Assembly (NCBI RefSeq): GCF_002278035.1
Contig: NZ_CP022605.1
Location: 620,001 to 684,000 of the forward strand
Length of the DNA: 64,000 nucleotides
DNA from: Ochrobactrum quorumnocens
Lineage (GTDB): Bacteria > Pseudomonadota > Alphaproteobacteria > Rhizobiales > Rhizobiaceae
Reading direction: 5' to 3'
The position numbers were made by a program, and so were the translations under genes. The notes under the pieces are model-generated. The model was not told where the DNA came from and made no database searches. It was given only the letters and a program-made list of their open reading frames with translations. Shown here one piece after another: positions 27,100 through 36,295 of the stretch. The number at the start of each line of letters is the position of its first letter. Positions within the stretch are counted from its first letter, which is position 1.

Positions 27100-27261
27100 G
27101 TGATTGGGATCGATATCGATAGTCTGGATGAAGCAACGCTGACGGCGCTGAACCGCCGGATCGTTGAGCGATTGCAGTTTCTCCATCAGCAAAAGACGGC
27201 TGCAGCCTTGCAGGCTTTTGCGATGATGAGGCCTGCAAGTTCTGGGGTGGCTGGCTGTTGA
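27100..27261 (+). pseudogene. Fragment of a small conserved protein
   Basis: The frame from GTG at 27100 reads IDIDSLDEATLTALNRRIVE and then RLQFLHQQ before becoming unrelated. The start resembles small rhizobial proteins of unknown function with a LNRRIVERLxFL signature. The remainder is missing, and the frame runs into the antisense end of the IS66-type transposase. It could be a host gene cut by the insertion. The call is weak. Confidence 0.3.
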
Positions 27262-28876
27262 TTGGGAATGCCAAGCCGATCACTAAGATAATGCCAGAAG
27301 GAAAGCCCGAGCTTCTTGCAGGTCTTCAGGAGGCCGAGCATGGTATCGCGGGCGCGACACGCCCATCCCGGCTCATGGTGCCGCCAGAGATCTTGCGTTT
27401 GGTGACGCAACTGCGCAGATCATTCTCGGGGGCATTGGTGTGCAACGGGATTTCGGGTCGTTCGAGAACTTTCAGCAATTCCTTTTTGCGGCGCAGTAAG
27501 CGTGTCAAAAGTTCATCCAGCTCGACGTAGCCGGTGCGGATCGTGAAGATCCGTTCAAAGCGCATGTTGAAGGCGGCGATCGAGGGCTTTTGCTTGAACC
27601 CTTTCAGCGCTTTGTAAAAGCTCCAGATGAGATCACGGATATTTTCCACCATTCGAACTTGCTGGGGCGTTTTCGACATCAGTTTTTGCAGCAGCCGCTC
27701 CGCGTGCACCCAGCACAGGGCATGGTCTCCCACCCGGAATTGCCCTGCATCGTCAGAGACAATGACCGTATTGCCCATAAGTCCGTGATATCGGATCGCA
27801 CCCCACAGACCAGCTTCACCGAACATGCGGAGCGTATTGTTATCGAAGATGTCGACGCCATTTCTGAGCAGATGCTCAAGAAACGGTACCTGATTGGGAA
27901 AGTGCTGCGCTTTTCGGGGTCGTAAGCGGGCTATGATTGCAGGATCGACGTTACGGGCTTGCAAATAATCGAGTGCCCCATCACTGAGAACAGTGTCCTG
28001 ATAATTGTCACGCAAAAGCGACAGGAAGTTCAGGCGAGATTTTGTTTTTGTGGTGCGAAAGACGCTAAAATTCGCGTTGCCGATATGAGTTGTATAGAAG
28101 TTATCGCTGGCATGGCGGGCGCCGGTGTCGTCGACCGTAACATAGGCGGCTGACACCAAACCGGTATGCAGAACCGCAGCATCCTCAGCGATAAAACCCT
28201 CCAGGTTCCTGGTCAGCATACGCACAACCTGTCGTTTCGAGATATCCACGCCGATATCGTTCAACAACGTCGATAGTCGTTCCATCGTCACCTGGCCCTG
28301 TGCGTGCAGCATTAAACAGAGCCGCCGCAAATTAGGTCCGTAGCCTCCGACGATTCCGGCAGGCAGCGGCGCAAGGATTGCTTTACCCTCCGGTGTCGCC
28401 CAGCATTCGCGCTGATAATGAATAACCTCAGCGCGCAAAACTACATCTCGCACGTAATAGCTTCTGTAGCCCTTAAAGCGTGACCCAGCCGGAGCATTGG
28501 CATGAAGAACAATGTCACGGTCAACGCGTTCAACATCCAGTTTCGGCCCACGTGGCTTCTTCTTGCTTGCCTGTTTATTCTGTGCCTTCGCGTCGGTTGC
28601 CTTATCCATACCCGACGCTTTGAACGGTGGCCGTGGTGGTAGGTTTTTCAGACGAGCAATCTCATCGCGAAGCAGTTGGTTCTCAACTTTAAGCCGGGTG
28701 TTTTCCAGACGGAACTCGGCATTCTCCTTACGGAGTACAGCATTCTCAGCTTCCAGCCTCTCAAGGCGAGCCTCTGCACGTTCTGCTTTCTCAACCAAAC
28801 CCGTGACCAGACTGCGCAACGCGTTGAGTGAAAGCGTGTCAGCATGCTTGGGCGAGGGAAGCGTTCTCTTCGGCAT
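27186..28876 (-). pseudogene. IS66-family transposase, frameshifted near C-terminus
   Basis: The N-terminus is a long coiled coil (KAERAEARLERLEAENAVLR and onward), followed by the IS66 core (YVTVDDTGARH, HALCWVHAERLLQKL, and HTNAPENDLRSCVTKRKISG). After GTMSRDGR the frame shifts, apparently through one extra base in GTCGCGCCCGCG around 27354-27362. The expected end (ARDTMLGLLKTCKKLGLSFW) continues in another frame down to the stop at 27186. The lesion falls after most catalytic residues, but the product would lose about 60 residues. No accessory orf1/orf2 and no clear terminal repeats are visible, so the element ends are unknown. Confidence 0.82.
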
Positions 28877-29042
28877 ACACACAGAGAATTATGAGTTGCC
28901 AAAATCAGGAATCCCGAACACCCAAAATGCCTATCCGAAACACGCGATATGCACAGGGTTTAATATTTCTGACTTGGTATCAGAAACACAAATTCGCCTC
29001 TCAATTTGCTCCGCTTACTGGCATTCATGATAGAGCGCGAGC

Positions 29043-29717
29043 CTATTCGCGCAAGAGAGCCGCAATTCTTTCGAGAATAAGCTCGCTGGCATCCAGAATA
29101 TCGTTGGCGAGCGCCGCCTCGGCGGCATCTGCATCACGTGCTTCGATTGCTTTCACGACGATATAGTGGTCTTCAATCATATGACGGCCACCATACTCGT
29201 ATATGCCTGCAATCAGTGGACCCATCTGCAGCCAGAGGGTTCCAAGGATTGTAATGAGCGATGGCATCCGTGCAATTTCCGCAAAAGCCGAGTGGAAAAT
29301 CTGGTTGCACTCTAGAGCATCTTCCCAGCGCTGCTCCTCAATGGCGATCTCATTATCGTTGATAATGGACCAAAGCCGGGCAATGTCTTCTGGTGTCGCT
29401 GCAACGGCGGCGCGGCTGACCGCCAGTCCTTCCAGTCGCACCCGAATATCGCGTATCTCGCAATAGCGTTCCGGCGTCAGGATGGGCACACGCACATCGC
29501 GCGGTGTTTTCTGGATGAGGGCATTGTCCTGAATGAGCCGAAGCAGTGCATCGCGAACCGGCGTGACCGATGTACCCAGCGAAGCCGCCAGCTCGCGAAT
29601 GGTCAGCCGTGTACCGGGGGCAAACTTGCCGCGCATTAAAGCTTCCGAGAGTTTGCGATAAACCACATCGCCTAGGTTCTCGTGCACTAAGGTCTGCAGT
29701 TCAGCAATTTTGTGCAT
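29043..29717 (-). CDS. GntR/FCD-family regulator 1
   Basis: This 224-residue regulator has an N-terminal winged helix (LSEALMRGKFAPGTRLTIRE, then LAASLGTSVTPVRDALLRL) and a helical FCD ligand-binding domain (EIRDIRVRLEGLAVSRAA; ECNQIFHSAFAEIA; EDHYIVVKAIEARDADAAEA). The ATG at 29717 has GGAG upstream and is preferred over the one at 29738. It diverges from the aminotransferase at 29937. The palindrome TGATGCATCA, nested in a longer inverted repeat, lies between them. The same palindrome precedes the flavoprotein/aldehyde dehydrogenase operon at 42955, which this protein probably also controls. Confidence 0.9.
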   Translation of the reverse strand: MHKIAELQTLVHENLGDVVYRKLSEALMRGKFAPGTRLTIRELAASLGTSVTPVRDALLRLIQDNALIQKTPRDVRVPILTPERYCEIRDIRVRLEGLAVSRAAVAATPEDIARLWSIINDNEIAIEEQRWEDALECNQIFHSAFAEIARMPSLITILGTLWLQMGPLIAGIYEYGGRHMIEDHYIVVKAIEARDADAAEAALANDILDASELILERIAALLRE

Positions 29718-29755
29718 GTGTGCGCTCTCCACTAACATCCAATATGGTCTTTTAT

Positions 29756-29784
29756 CATATTTGTAGTTTGATGCATCAAATATG
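29756..29784. promoter_or_regulatory. Candidate operator of GntR regulator 1
   Basis: The palindrome TTTGATGCATCAAA (29767-29780) partly overlaps the arms of a longer inverted repeat, CATATTTG (29756-29763) and CAAATATG (29777-29784). It lies between the divergent regulator and aminotransferase genes. The core TGATGCATCA recurs at 42979-42988. Confidence 0.6.
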
Positions 29785-29936
29785 TTGCACGAAGCTGAAG
29801 TTATCTATAGCTTCCTTTCAACGGACGATCAGCCTCCACGATTTCGTGTGGCAACAGCATAAGCTTCGCTGTCATGGGCTGCATCTGGAAATAAGAGGCC
29901 GTAGTGCCGGTCCACCGGCTTTGAAAGGGGAATTAC

Positions 29937-31310
29937 ATGACGAGACAGCCCAATTCCGTTGAAGCTCGTGATATTGCCTATCATTTCCATTCGAACACCA
30001 ATGCGCGCCGTCACGAAGAAATCGGCCCGGTGGTGATCGAAAAGGGTGATGGCATCTACGTTGAAGACAATAACGGCAAGCGTTACATCGAGGCGATGGC
30101 GGGCCTTTGGAGCGTCGGCGTCGGCTTTTCCGAAAAGCGTCTGGCGGATGCTGCACACAAGCAGATGTTGAAGCTGCCTTATTCGCACACTTTCACGCAC
30201 CGGTCGCATCCGCCGGTCATCGAATTGGCCGAGAAGCTGATCAGCATCGCGCCGGTTCCGATGAGCAAAGTCTATTTCACCAACTCCGGCTCGGAAGCCA
30301 ACGACACCATCATCAAGATGCTGTGGTTCCGTGCCAATGCCATGGGCCAGCCGCAGCGCACCAAGATCATCGGCCGCAAGCGTGGCTATCATGGCGTGAC
30401 GATTGCATCGGCCAGCGCTACCGGCCTGCCGGTTAATCACAACTCTTTTAATCTGCCGCTGCCGGGTTTCCTGCATACGACCTGCCCGCATTATTATCGT
30501 GATGCGCTGCCGGGTGAGACGGTGGATGAATTCACCACGCGTCTTGCCGGGGACCTGGAGGACATGATCCTCGCCGAAGGACCGGAAACTGTTGCAGCCT
30601 TCATCGGCGAGCCGGTGATGGGGGCAGGGGGTGTGGTCGTACCACCGGAAGGTTACTGGGAAAAGATTCAGGCCGTGCTGCAGAAATACGATATTCTGCT
30701 GATCGCCGACGAAGTGATCTGCGGTTTTGGTCGTACCGGCAATATGTTCGGTTCACAGACCTTCAACATGAAGCCGGATATCATGACGCTGTCGAAGCAG
30801 ATTTCGTCATCCTATCTGCCAATATCGGCCTTCATGTTCAATGACCGCGTCTATCAGCCGGTGGCGGATGAAAGCGCACGCCTTGGTGTATTCGGTCACG
30901 GCTATACGGGGTCGGGTCATCCGGTTGCAGCCGCCGTTGCCGTTGAAAACCTCAAGATCATCGAAGAGCGCGATCTTGTCACCAATGCGCGTGAAACCGG
31001 TGCCTATATGCAAAAGCGCCTGCGCGAGTTGACCGATCACCCGCTGGTTGGCGAAGTTCGCGGCGTTGGTCTCATTGCTGCGCTTGAACTGGTTGGCGAC
31101 AAGGCAACCAAGGCGCCGCACGAAAAAGTCGGCACGCTGGGCGTTCTCGCCAATGCGGCTATGTTCGGCAATGGCGTCATCACGCGCAACATGGCAGATG
31201 CGATTGCGTTTTGCCCTCCCATGATCATCACGCCTGCGCAGGTCGATGATGTCGTCGCGGCAACGAAGAAGTCGTTGGATGAAACGCTGATCGCAATCGG
31301 TCGCTCTTAA
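29937..31310 (+). CDS. Class III omega-aminotransferase
   Basis: This is a PLP-dependent class III aminotransferase, 457 residues. It is similar to omega-amino acid:pyruvate transaminases that convert terminal amines, beta-alanine or GABA-type substrates to aldehydes. Visible landmarks are HTFTHRSHPP, the PLP phosphate loop NSGSEANDTIIKML, GYHGVTIASASATG, the DEVICGFGRTG box, and the Schiff-base lysine in TLSKQISSSYLP. GGGG lies before the ATG. It is a single gene flanked by the operator of GntR regulator 1 and a terminator hairpin. The aldehyde dehydrogenase at 40309 is a plausible next enzyme. The exact substrate is not evident. Confidence 0.9.
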   Translation: MTRQPNSVEARDIAYHFHSNTNARRHEEIGPVVIEKGDGIYVEDNNGKRYIEAMAGLWSVGVGFSEKRLADAAHKQMLKLPYSHTFTHRSHPPVIELAEKLISIAPVPMSKVYFTNSGSEANDTIIKMLWFRANAMGQPQRTKIIGRKRGYHGVTIASASATGLPVNHNSFNLPLPGFLHTTCPHYYRDALPGETVDEFTTRLAGDLEDMILAEGPETVAAFIGEPVMGAGGVVVPPEGYWEKIQAVLQKYDILLIADEVICGFGRTGNMFGSQTFNMKPDIMTLSKQISSSYLPISAFMFNDRVYQPVADESARLGVFGHGYTGSGHPVAAAVAVENLKIIEERDLVTNARETGAYMQKRLRELTDHPLVGEVRGVGLIAALELVGDKATKAPHEKVGTLGVLANAAMFGNGVITRNMADAIAFCPPMIITPAQVDDVVAATKKSLDETLIAIGRS

Positions 31311-31331
31311 AGGCAAAAATCCGAATTAGCG

Positions 31332-31354
31332 CACCGGGCTTTAATAGCCCGGTG
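31332..31354 (+). terminator. Hairpin after aminotransferase gene
   Basis: CACCGGGCT and AGCCCGGTG form a perfect 9-base stem with a five-base loop, 21 bases after the stop codon. A T-run is absent, but strength and position suggest a transcription end. Confidence 0.6.
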
Positions 31355-31375
31355 GCACCAGGCATTAAATTGTGA

Positions 31376-31384
31376 TTGGATACA
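31376..31384. promoter_or_regulatory. Operator TTGGATACA, site 1
   Basis: TTGGATACA stands 54 bases upstream of an inverted copy, TGTATCCAA, at 31438. The same pair occurs at 44560 and 44642. Sequence and context fit a GntR/FCD operator. The likely owner is GntR regulator 2 (43206-43862). Confidence 0.6.
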
Positions 31385-31437
31385 TTTTGCGCTTTTAAGT
31401 AGATTAAACGGCGTTAAATGACAAAAATAAAGAATAA

Positions 31438-31457
31438 TGTATCCAATCTGATTGACA
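31438..31457 (+). promoter_or_regulatory. Operator TGTATCCAA, site 2, with -35 TTGACA
   Basis: TGTATCCAA (31438-31446) is followed after five bases by TTGACA (31452-31457), a consensus -35 box, about 80 bases before the TorT-like gene. The same spacing between operator and TTGACA is found at 44642-44661. The -10 box is not clear; TATAAG at 31472 is too close. Confidence 0.55.
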
Positions 31458-31533
31458 GGGTGGCCATTCTATATAAGCGTTAACGAATAAAAGAAGGCAA
31501 AATCGCCTCACAAAATCAACCGCAGAGGGCAAA

Positions 31534-32628
31534 ATGGGAGCTCGTCTCGATATGAATCTGAAATATACTATTGGCTCGTCCATACTGGCGCTGGCTGTTT
31601 CCTTTTCGGCAACCGCATTTGCTGCAGATGGATCCGGAAAATGGTGGCCCTTCAAGATCCAGTCCGCAAAGGATGGTGATCTGAAGTCGGTCTCTGAAAT
31701 TGAATACACGCCGCTGGAGAAGGCAGAAAAGCCCTGGAACCTTTGCGTTCTCTACCCTCATATTCAGGATGGCTACTGGGTATCGGTCAATTACGGCATG
31801 GTAGAGGAAGCCAAGCGTCTGGGCGTCAATCTGACGATCTATCAGGCTGGCGGCTATACATCACTTCCCAAGCAAATCTCGCAATATGACGATTGCGTCG
31901 CGGCCGGCACGGATGCCATTCTGATTTCGCCGATCTCGGAAGCGGGCGTCGCTGCGAAGATCACTGAAGGCATGAACAAGGGCATCGTCAATATCGCTGT
32001 GGCGAACCCCATTCTCGAAACGCCGACCACTGCCCGCGTCACACCGGACTTCTATCAGAAGGGCTATCAGACCGGCGAATATGCCAAGAAGCTTCTTGGC
32101 GACAAGGAAGGAAAAGCAGTCGGATTTCCCGGACCTCAGGGTTCTGGATGGGCGGAAACCTATATGAGCGGCTTCCGGGACTCCGTCAAAGAGGGCAATA
32201 TCAAATTGTTGGCGGAGCAGTTTGGTGAAGCCAGCGTTCCAGCGCAGCTGCGTCTGGTAGAAGATGCGTTGCAGACCTATCCCGATATGAATGTCATCTG
32301 GGGTGGCGCCCCAACCGCCGAAGCCGCAATTGGTGCGGTGGAAGATGCCGGGCGTGACGATGTGATGATCGTTTCTTCCTATGAAAATCAGACGATGCTG
32401 GATGCGGTCAAGAGCGGAAAAGTTGTTGCCTTTGCAACTGAATATCCGGTCATGATGGGTCGTATTGGCGTTGATCTTGCTGTTCGTGCCCTTGAAAAGA
32501 AACCGCACGAGAAAGTGCTGCTCGTTTCTCCTGGTATTGTCACGAAGGATAATATCGACAGCTTCGATACGACGCAGATCTTCGCCCCAGCCAATACGCG
32601 TCCCGTATTCTCGGTCAACGCCAAGTAG
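31534..32628 (+). CDS. TorT-like periplasmic binding protein of ABC importer
   Basis: This is a periplasmic type I solute-binding protein, 364 residues. The signal peptide runs to about residue 31 (ILALAVSFSATAFAAD). The mature part resembles E. coli TorT (PWNLCVLYPHIQDGYWVSVN; YGMVEEAKRLGVNLTIYQAG; then GYTSLPKQISQYDDCVAAGT). TorT is a sensor partner of a histidine kinase, but here the gene heads an ABC transporter operon, so it is more likely the substrate-capture subunit. GAGGG precedes the ATG at 31534. Next are an ATPase and two permeases, then hydantoinase-type subunits. The ligand is unknown. Confidence 0.88.
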   Translation: MGARLDMNLKYTIGSSILALAVSFSATAFAADGSGKWWPFKIQSAKDGDLKSVSEIEYTPLEKAEKPWNLCVLYPHIQDGYWVSVNYGMVEEAKRLGVNLTIYQAGGYTSLPKQISQYDDCVAAGTDAILISPISEAGVAAKITEGMNKGIVNIAVANPILETPTTARVTPDFYQKGYQTGEYAKKLLGDKEGKAVGFPGPQGSGWAETYMSGFRDSVKEGNIKLLAEQFGEASVPAQLRLVEDALQTYPDMNVIWGGAPTAEAAIGAVEDAGRDDVMIVSSYENQTMLDAVKSGKVVAFATEYPVMMGRIGVDLAVRALEKKPHEKVLLVSPGIVTKDNIDSFDTTQIFAPANTRPVFSVNAK

Positions 32629-32712
32629 GCTGCGTTTTCAGGCGGTTTCGTCTTTCAACAATGCGACGTCGTCTGGTCTCGAAAGAGGCCGGGCGGGGAT
32701 CATTGATCGGGA

Positions 32713-34224
32713 ATGACCATGCTTCACATCAAAGGGCTGACAAAGAATTTCCGCAACATTGCCGCGTTGAGCAACGTTGAGCTACACCTGAAGCCTGGCG
32801 AGGTCCACGCGCTTCTCGGTGAAAATGGTGCGGGTAAGTCTACGCTCATCAATTTGATTGTTGGAACTTTCGAGCCATCGGCAGGAGAGCTGACGGTGAA
32901 CGGAAAGACCTACAACAAAATGAACCCGGCACTTGCACGTGAGCTTGACATCGCGTCGGTGTTTCAGGAGTTCAGCCTTGTTCCGGATTTGACGGTACTG
33001 GAAAATCTGTTTTTGGCACGCGAAAAGAGCGGCAGGCTTTTTCTCAAAAAAGCGGCCATGCGCGCCGAAGCACAGCGATTGCTGGATGAGCTGGAGTTTC
33101 ATGTCCCGCTGGATGCACTAGTCGGGCATCTTTCGCGCGCTCAGCGACAAATGATCGAGATTGCCAAAGCACTTCGGCTTGAACCTAAAATTCTCATCCT
33201 TGACGAGCCGACAGCATCGCTGACTGATGGTGAGGCGGAAAAGCTGTTCCGCACCATCCGGCGATTGAAAGAAAAGGGCGTCGGTATCATCTACGTATCC
33301 CATCGCATGGCGGAACTGCGCGATCTCTCTGATCGCGTGACAGTTCTGCGCGGCGGTAAGTATATCGGCACTGTGAACACCGGGGAGATCAGTGACGAAG
33401 GTCTGATCGAGATGATGATCGGGCGTCCGGTCTCGGAACTGTTTCCAAAGATCACAACCAGCCCGACCGAAGTTGCTCTGAAGATCGACAGGCTTTCGGT
33501 TGAAAGCGGTGCAGTCGTCGATGCCAGCATTTATGCACGAGCGGGTGAGGTCGTTGGCCTTGCCGGTTTGGTTGGTTGTGGGCGTTCGGAATTGTGTCGC
33601 GCCATCTTTGGTCTTGAGATGATATCGTCAGGACGCATTCAACTTCATGGCAAGCTCGTAGAGCGCCCGACGCCTCCGGTCATGCTAAACAACCATCTTT
33701 GCTATTTCCCTGCAGACCGTGGCGAGGAAGGCCTGGCTTTGATCCGGCCCGCCCGTGAGAATGTGACCATGGCTGGTTTAAACCTGCCAAGTCTGTCCAT
33801 TGGTCCCTTCTTCAAACACAGGAAAGAAGCGTCAGTAGTCGCTAGTCCGCTGAAGGAACTGGCGCTTAGTCCCTTCGATCCCGAAAGGCGCGCCCGTGCA
33901 TTTTCGGGCGGCAACCAGCAGAAAATCATGCTGGCGCGCGGTTTGATGAAGGATTTCGACGTCTATATTTTCGATGAGCCCACTGTGGGGATCGATGTGG
34001 GCGCCAAGGCCGATGTCTACCGATACATAAAGCGTCTGGTAGAGGGCGGTGCCTGCGTCATTGTCTCCACTTCGGAATTGCCTGAGCTGATCAATCTGTC
34101 GACACGCATTTACGTCATGCATGAAGGTCGGATCATGGCGGAAATCCGGGAAAATGAAAAATCCGAAGCGAGTGTATTGTCTCACTATTTTGGGGAAAGC
34201 GCCGGGAAGGAATGGATAGCATGA
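32713..34224 (+). CDS. Sugar-type ABC transporter ATPase, two nucleotide-binding domains
   Basis: This 503-residue ATPase has two fused ABC domains, as in RbsA/MglA. The first has Walker A LLGENGAGKSTLIN, a LSRAQRQMIEIAKAL signature region and Walker B ILILDEPTASL. The second has the variant phosphate loop GLVGCGRSELCRAI, the signature FSGGNQQKIMLARGL and IFDEPTVGIDVG. The degenerate second Walker A is normal for this subfamily. It energises import of the ligand bound by the upstream TorT-like protein. Its stop overlaps the next permease gene by four bases when that gene starts at 34221. Confidence 0.93.
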   Translation: MTMLHIKGLTKNFRNIAALSNVELHLKPGEVHALLGENGAGKSTLINLIVGTFEPSAGELTVNGKTYNKMNPALARELDIASVFQEFSLVPDLTVLENLFLAREKSGRLFLKKAAMRAEAQRLLDELEFHVPLDALVGHLSRAQRQMIEIAKALRLEPKILILDEPTASLTDGEAEKLFRTIRRLKEKGVGIIYVSHRMAELRDLSDRVTVLRGGKYIGTVNTGEISDEGLIEMMIGRPVSELFPKITTSPTEVALKIDRLSVESGAVVDASIYARAGEVVGLAGLVGCGRSELCRAIFGLEMISSGRIQLHGKLVERPTPPVMLNNHLCYFPADRGEEGLALIRPARENVTMAGLNLPSLSIGPFFKHRKEASVVASPLKELALSPFDPERRARAFSGGNQQKIMLARGLMKDFDVYIFDEPTVGIDVGAKADVYRYIKRLVEGGACVIVSTSELPELINLSTRIYVMHEGRIMAEIRENEKSEASVLSHYFGESAGKEWIA

Positions 34225-35231
34225 CGGACACCGTCGCCCGACAAGCTGCCCCTCATAGCGGGCCGCATTTTCTCCAGCGGTTTATCGCTAGCGGCGGAAT
34301 CGTGTTTACGTTCCTGGCCTTGTCCCTGATCATTACTTCGCTGATAGCGCCGAGCTTTCTGAACCGGCTTAATCTGATCAACGTCATGAGAAACTTCTCA
34401 TTTCTGGCGCTGCCTGCTCTCGCGCAGATGCTGGTCATGACAATCGGCGGCTTCGACCTCTCGGTTGGAGCTGTCGTTGCGGGGGGGACATTGGTTACAG
34501 CCACGATCATGCTTGTCGTGGGACCCATGTTCCCGGGAATGGAACTCTACGTAACATTGCTCGCATTATTGGCTGTCCTTGCACTTGGTGGACTGGTGGG
34601 GCTTATTAATGGTGCTCTTGTTGCGACCTTTAACATTTCGCCCTTTATGGTGACGCTGGCGGTGACCTCCATCATCATGGGCGTTGCTCTCTATTTCACG
34701 CAAGGTATTCCCGTTTACGGCGTGTTCGACGGTTATATCAAAGGCGTTGGTCGAAATCAGATCATGAACATACCAGTGATCATGATCATCGTTCTGGCGG
34801 TCGCCGTACTCTGTGTTGTGATGCAGCGTCATACTGCTTTCGGACGTCATATTTATGCGGTTGGCAGCAATCCCCGTTCAGCACTTCTTTCCGGCATCAA
34901 GGTCAAGCGTGTCATTGTATCCACTTATGTGCTTGCCAGTGTTCTCGCGGCTCTGACCGGCTTTCTGATGACGGCCCGACTTGGTTCGGGGCAGGCCACA
35001 ATTGGTAGCATGCTGGCTATGGAAACAATCGCCGCTGCTGTTATTGGAGGCGTGTCGTTGCGTGGCGGAGTAGGGCGAGCGGAACTTGTTGTTCTAGCCG
35101 CACTTTTTCTCACTGTTATTGGCAACGCGATGAACCTGCTTCAGATAGACAGTAAATTTCAGACATTGATGCTTGGCGCGGTGTTGATCGTCGCTTTGGG
35201 GATCGAACGTTTGCTTCAGGTGAGGAAATGA
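34221..35231 (+). CDS. ABC transporter permease (RbsC/BPD type) 1
   Basis: This inner-membrane permease of about 336 residues has many hydrophobic helices and the family loop GGFDLSVGAVVAGG. AVGSNPRSALLSGI and ARLGSGQATIGSMLAMETIA are also typical of the sugar-type permease family. The ATG at 34221 is chosen because GGAAGGA is at a normal distance and the ATGA overlap with the ATPase stop is usual; an ATG at 34212 is too close to that site. It forms a heterodimer with the second permease. Confidence 0.9.
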   Translation: MTDTVARQAAPHSGPHFLQRFIASGGIVFTFLALSLIITSLIAPSFLNRLNLINVMRNFSFLALPALAQMLVMTIGGFDLSVGAVVAGGTLVTATIMLVVGPMFPGMELYVTLLALLAVLALGGLVGLINGALVATFNISPFMVTLAVTSIIMGVALYFTQGIPVYGVFDGYIKGVGRNQIMNIPVIMIIVLAVAVLCVVMQRHTAFGRHIYAVGSNPRSALLSGIKVKRVIVSTYVLASVLAALTGFLMTARLGSGQATIGSMLAMETIAAAVIGGVSLRGGVGRAELVVLAALFLTVIGNAMNLLQIDSKFQTLMLGAVLIVALGIERLLQVRK

Positions 35232-36217
35232 CCATGTCCGACACCACGACTTCCCGGCCAGTCATCAAAAGATCCACGTTGATTTCGCACCGCGTCACCA
35301 GCCTGGTTTTGCCTATCGCAATCCTTGCCACCCTCCTGTTTTTCGGCTTGGTGGAACCCCGCGTCTGGTCTCTCGGCAATATACAGAACATCATTGTGCA
35401 GGCGAGTTTTCTTGCGATCTTTGCCATGGCGCAAACCTTCGTCATTCTGACACGCGGTTTCGACCTTTCACTTGGCTTCAATATTTCGTTGATCAGCGTG
35501 GTTTCGGCCATGGTGATGGTCAATGGCGGAGATGGCACGTCCGTATTGCTTGGAATGGGCGCAGGACTCCTTATCGGGGCGGCAATCGGCCTGACGAATG
35601 GCATACTGATTGCCGGGTTCCAGCTCAACGCTTTGGTGGTGACGCTGGGTATGGCCAATATCATCCTTGCTCTGGCCTCAACTGTCAGCGGTGGCTTCCC
35701 GATCACGGGCCTGCCTCCAGTCTTTAACGCCGTGTTCTCGCAAGGAAAGTTCCTTGGTCTGTTTGCGCCTATATGGGTGCTTGCATTGGTCTTCATTGTG
35801 CTTGGCTTTGTCCTGACCACCACCAAATTCGGTCGTAGCCTCTATATTATCGGCGCGAACCCCAAGGCTGCACGGGCGGCTGGCATACGAGCCGCGCCTG
35901 CGGTCATTCTGGCCTACACCATTTGTGGACTGCTGACGGCCATTGGAGCGATCATGCTGACGGCACGCACAGGCTCTGGCGAACCCAATCTTGGTGGAAA
36001 TCTCACACTGGAATCCATTGCGGCGGCAGTCGTTGGTGGTGTGCGCCTGACCGGTGGTGAGGGCGGTGTGACCGCGGCTTTGATCGGAGCGCTTTTTATC
36101 ACGGTTCTTTCCAACGGCATGAACCTCATTCAGGTCGACGGTTATCTCCAGCAGATATTCCTTGGCCTCATCATCATCGTTTCCCTAGTCGTCGTGCAGA
36201 TGCAGACGCAGCGTTAG
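35228..36217 (+). CDS. ABC transporter permease (RbsC/BPD type) 2
   Basis: This second permease subunit, 329 residues, again has the loop RGFDLSLGFNISL, followed by IIGANPKAARAAGIRAAP and ARTGSGEPNLGGNLTLESIA. It overlaps the first permease by four bases (ATGA) and has GGTGAGGAA upstream. Together with the two-domain ATPase it makes a complete importer of the ribose/autoinducer-2 transporter class, which in this bacterial group also moves non-sugar ligands. Confidence 0.9.
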   Translation: MTMSDTTTSRPVIKRSTLISHRVTSLVLPIAILATLLFFGLVEPRVWSLGNIQNIIVQASFLAIFAMAQTFVILTRGFDLSLGFNISLISVVSAMVMVNGGDGTSVLLGMGAGLLIGAAIGLTNGILIAGFQLNALVVTLGMANIILALASTVSGGFPITGLPPVFNAVFSQGKFLGLFAPIWVLALVFIVLGFVLTTTKFGRSLYIIGANPKAARAAGIRAAPAVILAYTICGLLTAIGAIMLTARTGSGEPNLGGNLTLESIAAAVVGGVRLTGGEGGVTAALIGALFITVLSNGMNLIQVDGYLQQIFLGLIIIVSLVVVQMQTQR

Positions 36218-36295
36218 TCCAGGGCTTTCGTATTCGCATTACGGGCGGCTTTGCCGTTCATTTACCGACCCCAAAAGTGATATCTTGAGGATCAA

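Noticed and set aside
29829..30491. 220-codon minus-strand open frame
   Set aside because: It overlaps the aminotransferase gene and its promoter region in antisense; composition is typical of a shadow frame.
31452..31477. Complete promoter TTGACA plus TATAAG before the TorT-like gene
   Set aside because: The spacing is only 14 bases, so the pair is unlikely to be one promoter; only the -35 box is reported with the operator.
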